Positions 7,309 to 14,928 of a stretch of DNA of 64,000 bases are shown in pieces; within the stretch, counting starts at the first letter, position 1, and each line of letters starts with the position of its first letter. The notes under the pieces are model-generated. The model did no database searches. It saw only the letters and a list, made by a program, of their open reading frames with translations, and was not told where the DNA came from. Both the position numbers and the translations under genes were made by a program. The stretch covers positions 1 to 64,000 of the forward strand of contig JAFQHT010000092.1 in the NCBI GenBank assembly GCA_017397825.1, in the 5' to 3' direction. The stretch is from Bacillota bacterium. GTDB taxonomy: Bacteria > Bacillota > Clostridia > Peptostreptococcales > Anaerovoracaceae.

Positions 7309-8493
7309 CTATTCAGGCATGATATTTACGATTTCCTGAGCGTTAACTGCTGCTTCCACGAGAGCTTCCACATCAAGCTTGCTTTCTGATTCGAGGATTC
7401 TTTCAAGTTTAGGCTTGGTTGTAGGATGTTTAGGCAGGAAAACTGTACAGCAGTCTTCGTAAGGCTGGATGGAAGTTTCGAAAGTCCCGATTTCCTGAGC
7501 CTTCTCCATAATGTCAACTTTGTCCATGGCAATGAGCGGTCTCATTACAGGAAGGCTTACGCTGGCATCAGTTACTACCAGTGCCTCTGCAGTCTGGCTT
7601 GCTACCTGGCCAAGGTTTTCACCGGTAATCAGCATCATGCAGCCTGTATCTTTAGCGATTCTTTCTGCGATACGCATCATGAAACGGCGCACCAGAATTG
7701 TAGTTTCTTCTTCAGGGCAGTTGGTAACGATTGCTTCCTGGATTGGCAGCAGGTTTACCACGTGCATTTTGAAACGTCCGCAATAGGACGCTACGATGCG
7801 GGCCAGGTCTTCAACTTTTTCCTGTGCACGCTGGCTTGTGTAAGGGTATGAGTGGAAATGCACTGCTTCGATGAGCATGCCGCGCTTGGCCATCATCCAT
7901 GTTGCAACAGGGCTGTCGATACCGCCGGAAAGCAGTGTGAGACCCTTGCCGTTGGTTCCCAGAGGAAGGCCTCCGAAGCCGGCAATCTTGCCTTCGTAGA
8001 TATATGTTCTGTCGCTTCTCACGTCAACATGAAGAAGCACGTCAGGTTCGTGTACGTCTACCTTAAGCACTTTGCAGCCTACCAGAACCTTGGCACCGAT
8101 GATGCGGCCGATTTCAGGAGACTTCACAGGGAAAGTCTTGTCAGCACGCTTGCCTTCAACCTTGAAAGTCTTGACGCCGCGTTCTTCAATCAGGTTCATC
8201 ATGTACTTCACTGCTTCGTCACCGATGGCATTGAGTTCGGACGGTGCTTCCACAGCCTTGCTGATTGATGCAACCCCGAAAACCTTGGAAATCTGCTTTA
8301 CGATTGCGTCAATATCCAGGTCTTTTTCGGCACGGACAAAGATAAGGCCTTCGTGTCTTTTTACTTCTACGCCTTCAAAGCTCTTCAGATTGCTCTTGAT
8401 GCGGTCCACCAGCATTCTTTCAAAAAATGGCTTGTTCATGCCCTTTAAGGCAACTTCACCGCATCTTACGATTAAAATATTCTGTTCATTCAT
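7309..8493 (-). CDS. thiI: tRNA 4-thiouridine sulfurtransferase ThiI
   Basis: 394 residues. An N-terminal ferredoxin-like and THUMP region (about 1-165) is followed by the PP-loop ATPase motif SGGIDSPVATW near residue 187. It adenylates U8 of tRNA and transfers sulfur from a cysteine-desulfurase persulfide, and in some bacteria feeds thiamine synthesis. No C-terminal rhodanese domain is present; the protein ends soon after the AANMD-type ATPase domain, as in Bacillus and Clostridium ThiI. I use the ATG at 8493 (MNEQNILIVR); an in-frame GTG at 8508 lies in the GAGGAG site. Its sulfur donor IscS-like gene is directly upstream. Confidence 0.95.
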   Translation of the reverse strand: MNEQNILIVRCGEVALKGMNKPFFERMLVDRIKSNLKSFEGVEVKRHEGLIFVRAEKDLDIDAIVKQISKVFGVASISKAVEAPSELNAIGDEAVKYMMNLIEERGVKTFKVEGKRADKTFPVKSPEIGRIIGAKVLVGCKVLKVDVHEPDVLLHVDVRSDRTYIYEGKIAGFGGLPLGTNGKGLTLLSGGIDSPVATWMMAKRGMLIEAVHFHSYPYTSQRAQEKVEDLARIVASYCGRFKMHVVNLLPIQEAIVTNCPEEETTILVRRFMMRIAERIAKDTGCMMLITGENLGQVASQTAEALVVTDASVSLPVMRPLIAMDKVDIMEKAQEIGTFETSIQPYEDCCTVFLPKHPTTKPKLERILESESKLDVEALVEAAVNAQEIVNIMPE

Positions 8494-8554
8494 TGTGTTA
8501 CTCCTCACTCCGGCAAAATAGTTGGCGCCGGCTTAAAAATTTATGTTTTAATTG

Positions 8555-9760
8555 CTATCGGAAGCTGCCCAGTTTTCTGAATCTGGCAACAGCCTGCTTT
8601 ACTTTTTCAAGGGTGTATTCCATCTCAGCCTGAGTGTTGAACTCGCTGAAGCTGAAGCGGATTGCATCTTCGATTTCTTTATCCTTAAGGCCCATTGCTG
8701 CCAGCACGTGGCTGCGGCCTTTTTTGTTGGATGAGCACGCAGAGCCTGTGGAAACATAGATTCCGTCCTGCTCCAGTGTGTGCAGAATTACTTCCCCGCG
8801 GGTACCAAGGAAAGACACATTCAGTACTGACGGACAGCAGAGCCCTGCCTCACTGCCAGCCTCTTCAGGGCTGTTGATAAGCACATCTTTGATTTCGGCT
8901 TTGATACCGTCAAGAAGGTATTTACGTGCTTCTGACATTTTTCTAACTCTTTCGTCAAAACCTGACATGGCCAGATCGCAGGCAGCTCCGAAACCAACAA
9001 TGCCCGGTGTGTTTTCTGTGCCGGAACGCATATGTTTTTCCTGACCGCCGCCAATCATGAAAGGTTCCAGATTGAGGCCCTTGCGCACATAGAGGGCACC
9101 CATTCCCTTCGGTCCGTGAATTTTGTGACCGCTGACAGAAATCATATCAACTCCCTGCCAGGTTTTTTTCACATTTATTGAAATCTTGCCCATGGCCTGA
9201 ACTGCGTCGCTGTGTAGCCAGATCTGAGTGCCGTGAGCTTTGTTGTATCCGTCTTTGATGCGGGCGATTTCACTCAGCGGCATAATTGTGCCGGCCTCGT
9301 TGTTTACGCCCATAACTGAGATAAGAATTGTGTCTTCGCTGATGGCCGCCTTCAGATGGTCCATATCAAGGCGGCAGTTTTTGTCAACTCCGATGTATTC
9401 CACCTGATATCCCATGGATTCAAGTCTGCGGGCAGGTTCCAGGACTGCAGGGTGTTCCACCGCTGTTGTGATGATTTTCTTTCCGGCACGCTTTCTTGAT
9501 GAGGCAGTGCCCATGATAACAGTGTTGTCTGCCTCAGTACCGCAGGAAGTAAAAATCACTTCTTCTTCGCTGCATCCTAAAGATGCTGCCAGAGACTTAC
9601 GCGCTGTGCGGACCATTTTTTCGGCTTCAACTCCCAGGCTGTGCAGAGATGAAGGGTTGCCGTAGGCATATCTCATGGCACCTGCCATGGCATCGGTCAC
9701 CTGGTCATACTGCCGGGTTGTCGCACTGTTATCCAAATATACTGACATTTTTTCTGACAT
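8555..9760 (-). CDS. Cysteine desulfurase (NifS/IscS family)
   Basis: 401-residue PLP enzyme that removes sulfur from cysteine. The PLP lysine lies in SVSGHKIHGPKG near residue 210 and the catalytic cysteine in STGSACSSNKK near residue 338, with NEAGTIMPL and HSDAVQAMGK upstream. The gene precedes thiI by 61 bases, so it probably is the dedicated sulfur donor for tRNA thiolation (as with NifZ and ThiI in Bacillus) rather than the main Fe-S cluster desulfurase. Starts MSEKMSVYLDNSATT after CAGGAG. Confidence 0.93.
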   Translation of the reverse strand: MSEKMSVYLDNSATTRQYDQVTDAMAGAMRYAYGNPSSLHSLGVEAEKMVRTARKSLAASLGCSEEEVIFTSCGTEADNTVIMGTASSRKRAGKKIITTAVEHPAVLEPARRLESMGYQVEYIGVDKNCRLDMDHLKAAISEDTILISVMGVNNEAGTIMPLSEIARIKDGYNKAHGTQIWLHSDAVQAMGKISINVKKTWQGVDMISVSGHKIHGPKGMGALYVRKGLNLEPFMIGGGQEKHMRSGTENTPGIVGFGAACDLAMSGFDERVRKMSEARKYLLDGIKAEIKDVLINSPEEAGSEAGLCCPSVLNVSFLGTRGEVILHTLEQDGIYVSTGSACSSNKKGRSHVLAAMGLKDKEIEDAIRFSFSEFNTQAEMEYTLEKVKQAVARFRKLGSFR

Positions 9761-9775
9761 TATATTTTCTCCTGT

Positions 9776-11185
9776 TTAAGCTGTTTCTTCTCTTCCTGTA
9801 AATACAGTCATCCAGTTTTTACTGTAGTATCTGTGGAAAAGTATGAACATTTTTATAAAATCTGATATTGATGCAAGGGCCATAACCCATGCAAGAGGCC
9901 AGTGCAGAACAAGCACACCTATAAACGCAAGTGGAACCTGAAGCAGCATGTTGAAAGATGAATCCACAGCTGTAGTATACACTGTATCGCCGCCGGATCT
10001 GAGAATGCCGCATATGAGCATGTACGCAAACATTTTAGGTGTAAGAATGATGGCGTAAACAAGCAGAGATTCCATGAGCATTTTAGTGGTTTCCGGTTCA
10101 AAATCATATATAGCTGCAATCGGAGCTCTGGCCAGAATAAGCACCACTGTCATTATTATATTGAGAATCCAGGTTACTTTAACAATATTTTTGCTGTACC
10201 TGAACGCTTTCTCTTTTTTCCCCTGACCTATTTCCTCCCCGATAAAAACTGCTGATGCATTGCCGATACCGAAATAGATAGTCTGGAAAAAGTCTGTCAC
10301 TGTAACTGCAATCTGTGAAACCGCCAGGGCTGCTGCATTGATTCTTCCGTAAGCCGCAAACATTGTTGACACTGAAAGGGCCCATACGCCTTCGCCGATG
10401 ATTACCGGAATTGCGGTCTTCATAACACGCGCAAAAAGTTCTGCCGAATAGTCAAACATCTCGGCCGGTCTGGCTTTGAGAGGATGTTGCTTTCTGATGT
10501 ACACGGAAATCAGCATGGCTGCACATTCAGCAATTCTGGCTGTAAGGGTTGCAATGGCTGCACCTTCAACGCCAAGTTCAGGGAATCCGCCTTTTCCGTA
10601 AATAAGGAAATAGTTAAGCACCACATTCATCAGAATAGCGCATGCATTGATGATTGTCGGCAGTTTAAGATCCTTTATTACCCTTGAATTGTATGCTATC
10701 ACAAATGACAGCCCGGAAAAAATATACGAGAAGCAGGCAATCCGCAGATAACTTACGCCCAGATCCAGTACAGCAGCATCGTCAGAAAATATTGTTATAA
10801 GGAATGGCGCTGCAAAATAGGCAAAAATAATCACCGGAACAGAAAGAATCAGACACATTGTATAGTCAATCCCTACAATTCTCCTGAGCATCTTCAGGTC
10901 GCCTATTCCCCAGTACTGTACTGCAATTACTGAAGCTCCGCTGTATATACCGAAAATAACAATACTGAACAGAAAATATACCTGATTTGCTGCTCCTACA
11001 GCAGCCAGTGCTTCTTCTGAAACCTTGCCGACCATGATTGTGTCCGCCAGATTCAGTGTCATGCCTATAACCTGCTGGAGAATCATAGGAATTCCTGTCA
11101 CCGTAAGTTTGCGGTAAAATTCCCTGTTTTCATCATGGAGTTGTTCTGGTGTCATTAAATAATCAAATCCCTTTTTTGTTTCCAT
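9776..11185 (-). CDS. MATE family multidrug/Na+ antiporter
   Basis: 469 residues with about 12 membrane segments in two related halves, typical of MATE exporters: GIPMILQQVIGMTLNLADT at the start of helix 1 and AALAVSQIAVTVTDFFQT in helix 7. Probably exports cationic compounds using a sodium or proton gradient; the substrate is unknown. The start is taken as the ATG at 11185 after CAGGAG because codons further upstream run into the terminator of rny. It is followed after 15 bases by iscS, but no functional link is evident. Confidence 0.9.
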   Translation of the reverse strand: METKKGFDYLMTPEQLHDENREFYRKLTVTGIPMILQQVIGMTLNLADTIMVGKVSEEALAAVGAANQVYFLFSIVIFGIYSGASVIAVQYWGIGDLKMLRRIVGIDYTMCLILSVPVIIFAYFAAPFLITIFSDDAAVLDLGVSYLRIACFSYIFSGLSFVIAYNSRVIKDLKLPTIINACAILMNVVLNYFLIYGKGGFPELGVEGAAIATLTARIAECAAMLISVYIRKQHPLKARPAEMFDYSAELFARVMKTAIPVIIGEGVWALSVSTMFAAYGRINAAALAVSQIAVTVTDFFQTIYFGIGNASAVFIGEEIGQGKKEKAFRYSKNIVKVTWILNIIMTVVLILARAPIAAIYDFEPETTKMLMESLLVYAIILTPKMFAYMLICGILRSGGDTVYTTAVDSSFNMLLQVPLAFIGVLVLHWPLAWVMALASISDFIKMFILFHRYYSKNWMTVFTGREETA

Positions 11186-11224
11186 ACTCTCCTGCAAACA
11201 ATCTGTCTGCCACATTTGCTGTTT

Positions 11225-11259
11225 AAAAAACAAATGGGGGCAGAAAAAATCTTGCCCCC
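11225..11259 (-). terminator. Terminator of rny
   Basis: Seven-base stem GGGGGCA/TGCCCCC (11236-11242 and 11253-11259) with a ten-base loop, followed on the minus strand by ATTTGTTTTTT. Lies 18 bases after the rny stop. Confidence 0.85.
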
Positions 11260-11277
11260 AGCTTTACCGGTCACGTA

Positions 11278-12810
11278 CTACTTAGCGTAGTCGATTGCTC
11301 TTGTTTCTCTTACCACGTTAACCTTGATCTGGCCCGGATATTCCAGTTCAGACTCAATCTTCTTGGAGATTTCTCTTGCCAGGAATACGATTTCTTCGTC
11401 GTTAACATCTTCAGGCTTAGCGATGATTCTGATTTCTCTGCCGGCCTGGATTGCAAAGGATTTTTCAACCCCTGCAGTGGTATTTGCAATTTCTTCGAGC
11501 TTTTCAAGTCTCTTGATGTAAGCATCAAGAGTTTCTCTTCTTGCTCCTGGTCTTGCTGCGGAAAGAGCATCCGCTGCAGCAATTAATACTGCTTCCATAT
11601 TCTTCGGTTCGTAGTCACCGTGGTGAGCTGCCATACCGTTGATAACCGTTTCGGATTCTTTGTACTTTCTTAAAATATCGATACCGATATCAACATGAGT
11701 ACCTTCATATTCGTGGTCGAGGGCTTTACCGATGTCGTGAAGAAGTCCGGCTCTCTTTGCCAGTTTCACATCAAGGCCCAGTTCGCCTGCCATAAGGCCT
11801 GCAAGATGAGCAACTTCGATAGAGTGCTTAAGTACATTCTGACCATATGAAGTTCTGTATTTTAATCTTCCGAGAATCTTTACCAGTTCAGGGTGAAGGT
11901 TGTGGATACCAACTTCGAAAGTAGCCTGTTCACCTTCTTCTTTAATGATTGCATTGACTTCTTTTTCAGCTTTTTCAACCATTTCTTCGATTCTTGCCGG
12001 ATGGATACGTCCGTCAACTATGAGCTTTTCGAGAGCTACTCTTGCAATTTCTCTTCTTACAGGGTCAAAACCTGATAAAATAACTGCTTCAGGAGTATCA
12101 TCGATGATAAGGTCAACACCAGTCATTGTTTCAATTGCTCTGATGTTTCTTCCTTCACGGCCGATGATTCTGCCCTTCATTTCATCGTTTGGAAGAGCAA
12201 CTACGGAAACTGTACTTTCAGCTACGTGGTCAGCAGCACATCTCTGAATAGCGTTTGTAATGATATACTTAGCCTTCTTGTCCGCTTCTTCTTTAGCCTT
12301 AGTTTCGATTTCCTTAATCATGATGGAAGCTTCATGTCTTACTTCCTTTTCTGTGTTTGCAAGCAGGATTGCCTTAGCTTCTTCTACTGTATAACCTGAG
12401 ATTCTTTCAAGTTCTTCCATCTGCTTGGCAATAGCCTGCTCTAAATCTTTGTGTTTGTTTATAAGTGACTGTTCTTTTTGTGTAATGCTTTCTTCTTTCT
12501 TTTCAATATTTTCAATCTTACGGTCGAGGGATTCTTCTTTCTGAATCATTCTTCTTTCGGAACGCTGAATTTCCTGTCTTCTTTCGCGGGCATCGCGTTC
12601 AGCGTCGCTTCTGATTCTGTGTGCTTCCTCCTTGGCTTCAATGATAGCCTCTTTTTTCATACTTTCGGATTTATTTTCGGCATCCAGAATAAGGTTTCTT
12701 GCCTTCTGTTCTGCACTGCCGATTGCCTTTTCGCCTACATTTTTACGTAATATATATCCGATCAAAGCGCCGATTAAAAGCGCTACAACTCCAACAATGA
12801 TATATTTCAC
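11278..12810 (-). CDS. rny: Ribonuclease Y
   Basis: 510-residue endoribonuclease that starts decay of many mRNAs in Firmicutes. It has an N-terminal membrane anchor (residues 3-22), a long charged coiled coil (about 25-190), a KH domain with the loop [17 protein letters not shown] near residue 210, and an HD metal-dependent phosphodiesterase domain with [17 protein letters not shown] near residue 355. Length and domain order match the family. Monocistronic: own promoter at 12864-12891 and terminator at 11225-11259. Confidence 0.97.
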   Translation of the reverse strand: MKYIIVGVVALLIGALIGYILRKNVGEKAIGSAEQKARNLILDAENKSESMKKEAIIEAKEEAHRIRSDAERDARERRQEIQRSERRMIQKEESLDRKIENIEKKEESITQKEQSLINKHKDLEQAIAKQMEELERISGYTVEEAKAILLANTEKEVRHEASIMIKEIETKAKEEADKKAKYIITNAIQRCAADHVAESTVSVVALPNDEMKGRIIGREGRNIRAIETMTGVDLIIDDTPEAVILSGFDPVRREIARVALEKLIVDGRIHPARIEEMVEKAEKEVNAIIKEEGEQATFEVGIHNLHPELVKILGRLKYRTSYGQNVLKHSIEVAHLAGLMAGELGLDVKLAKRAGLLHDIGKALDHEYEGTHVDIGIDILRKYKESETVINGMAAHHGDYEPKNMEAVLIAAADALSAARPGARRETLDAYIKRLEKLEEIANTTAGVEKSFAIQAGREIRIIAKPEDVNDEEIVFLAREISKKIESELEYPGQIKVNVVRETRAIDYAK

Positions 12811-12863
12811 TGCAGCACCTCCTTTTATTTAGTTTTCCGTCTATGTTTACAGAAGTTTTCTTT

Positions 12864-12891
12864 AGTATATTTTAATGTTTAAAAAAATCAA
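12864..12891 (-). promoter_or_regulatory. Promoter of rny
   Basis: Minus strand: TTGATT (12886-12891), 16-base spacer, TATACT (12864-12869), about 50 bases before the rny start, which follows AAAGGAGGTG. Confidence 0.6.
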
Positions 12892-12912
12892 AATGCATTA
12901 CATAATTAAAAC

Positions 12913-12942
12913 TTGATATATCCATACAATATATATTATAAT
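12913..12942 (+). promoter_or_regulatory. Promoter of rodA
   Basis: TTGATA (12913-12918), 18-base spacer, TATAAT (12937-12942). The rodA ATG at 12983 follows AGAAAGGTAAG. Confidence 0.65.
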
Positions 12943-12982
12943 GTTTTAGTGAGCTAAATGTCAAGGTACAGAAAGGTAAGAA

Positions 12983-14098
12983 ATGAACAAAATTTTTGCT
13001 CCTTTAAAGGAAGTTGACAAATTCATACTGATTATCGTAGCTCTGCTTGGTATCACCAGTATTCTCATGCTGGAAAGTACTATCTACAATGGCGAGCTGG
13101 TCTTGTCATGGGATGGTGCACGTCCTGTTATTGTGCAGCTGATTTCATATGTGCTGGGATTCGGAATAATCGTGGGTATTCAGCATATTGACTACAGATT
13201 TTTTATAGGTCTTGAGAAACTCCTTTATGTAGCGGCTGTGCTTCTGCTGCTTACGGTTTACACCCCGCTGGGTGATGTCCGCTACGGTTCCCGTGCGTGG
13301 ATCGACCTGGGTGTAACTACTCTGCAGCCTTCCGAGTTCGTAAAGATATTATTCGTGCTTATTATGGCCGGCTGGCTTTCAGAGCACAGGGACGAGCTTA
13401 AAACATTCCGCGGAGTGCTCAAAGCTGCTCTTGTGGGAGGACCTATTATTCTGATTGTCCTCAAGGAGGACCTGGGAAGCGCACTGGTATTTGCCGTAAT
13501 GTGGGTTTTCATGGTATTCTTCGCAGGTATAGATTATAAAATTTTTATCAAATGCGGACTGGCAGTTGTCGCTTCAATCCCTGTGGTTTACACAGTTCTG
13601 GACGACTACCAGAAAGAACGTATAGAAGCTTTCCTGCATCCTGACAATCTGAGCCTTTCAGGGAACTATCAGGTATGGCAGTCAAAAGTTGCTATCGGCT
13701 CCGGCGGCCTGTGGGGAAAAGGACTGTTTCAGGGTACGCAGAAGTCTCTTGACTTTATCCCGGTTCAGCAGTCAGACTTCATCTTCTCCGTTGTTGTTGA
13801 GGAAATGGGTTTCTTCGGTGGTGCCGTTGTAATTGCGTTCTATGGCATGCTGATGACAAGGTTCACCTTGATCGTCAGAAACTGTACAGACCTTTACGGT
13901 GCGCTGATTGTTATCGGCTTTACCGCAATGTTCCTTTTCCAGACTTTCGAAAATATCGCCATGACCATGGGTATGATGCCGGTAACAGGTATTACCCTGC
14001 CTCTTCTTTCAGGCGGCGGAACTTCTGTAATTGCAAGTATGATTGCAATCGGTGTGGTACTCAATGTGGGTGCAAACAGCAAAACGATAAACTTCTAG
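12983..14098 (+). CDS. rodA: Rod-shape SEDS glycosyltransferase RodA
   Basis: 371-residue, ten-helix SEDS protein that polymerises lipid II together with its class B PBP. Family motifs seen: AWIDLGVTTLQPSEFVKI near residue 113, LKEDLGSALVFAV (catalytic aspartate) near 160, YQVWQSKVAIGSGG near 226, and LPLLSGGGTS near the C-terminus. The likely partner is MrdA encoded at 14929-17721 on the opposite strand. RodA is preferred over FtsW or SpoVE from the neighbouring mre/mrd genes; the three are hard to tell apart by eye. Confidence 0.88.
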   Translation: MNKIFAPLKEVDKFILIIVALLGITSILMLESTIYNGELVLSWDGARPVIVQLISYVLGFGIIVGIQHIDYRFFIGLEKLLYVAAVLLLLTVYTPLGDVRYGSRAWIDLGVTTLQPSEFVKILFVLIMAGWLSEHRDELKTFRGVLKAALVGGPIILIVLKEDLGSALVFAVMWVFMVFFAGIDYKIFIKCGLAVVASIPVVYTVLDDYQKERIEAFLHPDNLSLSGNYQVWQSKVAIGSGGLWGKGLFQGTQKSLDFIPVQQSDFIFSVVVEEMGFFGGAVVIAFYGMLMTRFTLIVRNCTDLYGALIVIGFTAMFLFQTFENIAMTMGMMPVTGITLPLLSGGGTSVIASMIAIGVVLNVGANSKTINF

Positions 14099-14119
14099 CT
14101 TTATATTTTTAAAAAAATC

Positions 14120-14150
14120 AAGACCTCAGAAAATATTCTGAGGTCTTTTT
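14120..14150. terminator. Bidirectional terminator between rodA and minD
   Basis: Twelve-base perfect stem AAGACCTCAGAA/TTCTGAGGTCTT (14120-14131, 14136-14147) with a four-base loop; T-rich on both strands, so it can serve both convergent genes. Confidence 0.85.
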
Positions 14151-14167
14151 ATTGTCTTTTTTGTTTT

Positions 14168-14890
14168 TTACAGTTCCTCCACCCTTGCAGCGATGGCCCT
14201 GAAATTCTTTCTTATGTAGGTATCTCCCATGGAAACCACAGGTACACCCATGTTTGTTGAAATATGAATGTTCTCATCAAACTGAACCATGCCGATAATT
14301 CTGCCGGTGATTTCCTTCGGAAAATCTCTCAGCGAAGGTGCAAGGCCCGATTTCATCAGCTTCACGTTTACTTTATTGAGCACATAATGAATATCTTTAA
14401 TTCCATAGCCGGCAAGTGTCTGTGTAACAGTCTCGCAGTCTCTGATTGAAGAAAACTCAGGCGTGATAACCAGAAGCACTTCATCTGCACCGCCAAGTGC
14501 AATAGCCAGGCCATCATCAAGTCCGGCCGGAGCATCAATTATCACATAATCAAACACTGCTCTCAGCTTATCACAAAGCACCTTTACATGAAGTGGCGTG
14601 ATTTCACCATCATCTGGCTTTGGTGATGCGGCCATGAAAAACATACCCGGAAATCTCTTGTCTTTTATGAGAGCCTGTTTTATACGACATACACCATTGA
14701 GGACATCGCTTACATCGTATACCACATTGTTTTCCAGGCCAAGATAGAGATCCAGGTTTCTGAGACCTGTATCCATGTCCACCAATACCACCTTATGTCC
14801 GTTTCCTGCCAGGGTAACCCCTAAATTGGCTGAAAACATGGTTTTACCGGTTCCGCCTTTACCGGAAGCTATTACAATAGTCTTCCCCAT
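14168..14890 (-). CDS. minD: MinD-family ATPase lacking the C-terminal membrane-targeting helix
   Basis: 240 residues with the deviant Walker A motif GKGGTGKTMFSANLG at residues 9-23, the switch I aspartate DMDTGLRNLDL and Walker B DYVIIDAPAG near residue 117, as in MinD. Known MinD proteins are about 265 residues and end in an amphipathic membrane helix; this one ends RAIAARVEEL right after the ATPase fold, and the stop is followed by the terminator, so the helix is absent rather than frameshifted. It sits behind mrdA where Clostridia usually carry minC-minD-minE, but neither minC nor minE is present. Could be a divergent MinD or a related ParA-like ATPase. Confidence 0.8.
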   Translation of the reverse strand: MGKTIVIASGKGGTGKTMFSANLGVTLAGNGHKVVLVDMDTGLRNLDLYLGLENNVVYDVSDVLNGVCRIKQALIKDKRFPGMFFMAASPKPDDGEITPLHVKVLCDKLRAVFDYVIIDAPAGLDDGLAIALGGADEVLLVITPEFSSIRDCETVTQTLAGYGIKDIHYVLNKVNVKLMKSGLAPSLRDFPKEITGRIIGMVQFDENIHISTNMGVPVVSMGDTYIRKNFRAIAARVEEL

Positions 14891-14928
14891 AGCAATCTCC
14901 TCTCCTGATTATTATCATAACTTATATA

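Noticed and set aside
11186..11233. TTG start at 11233 for the MATE transporter
   Set aside because: It would begin within the terminator hairpin tail of rny and has no ribosome site.
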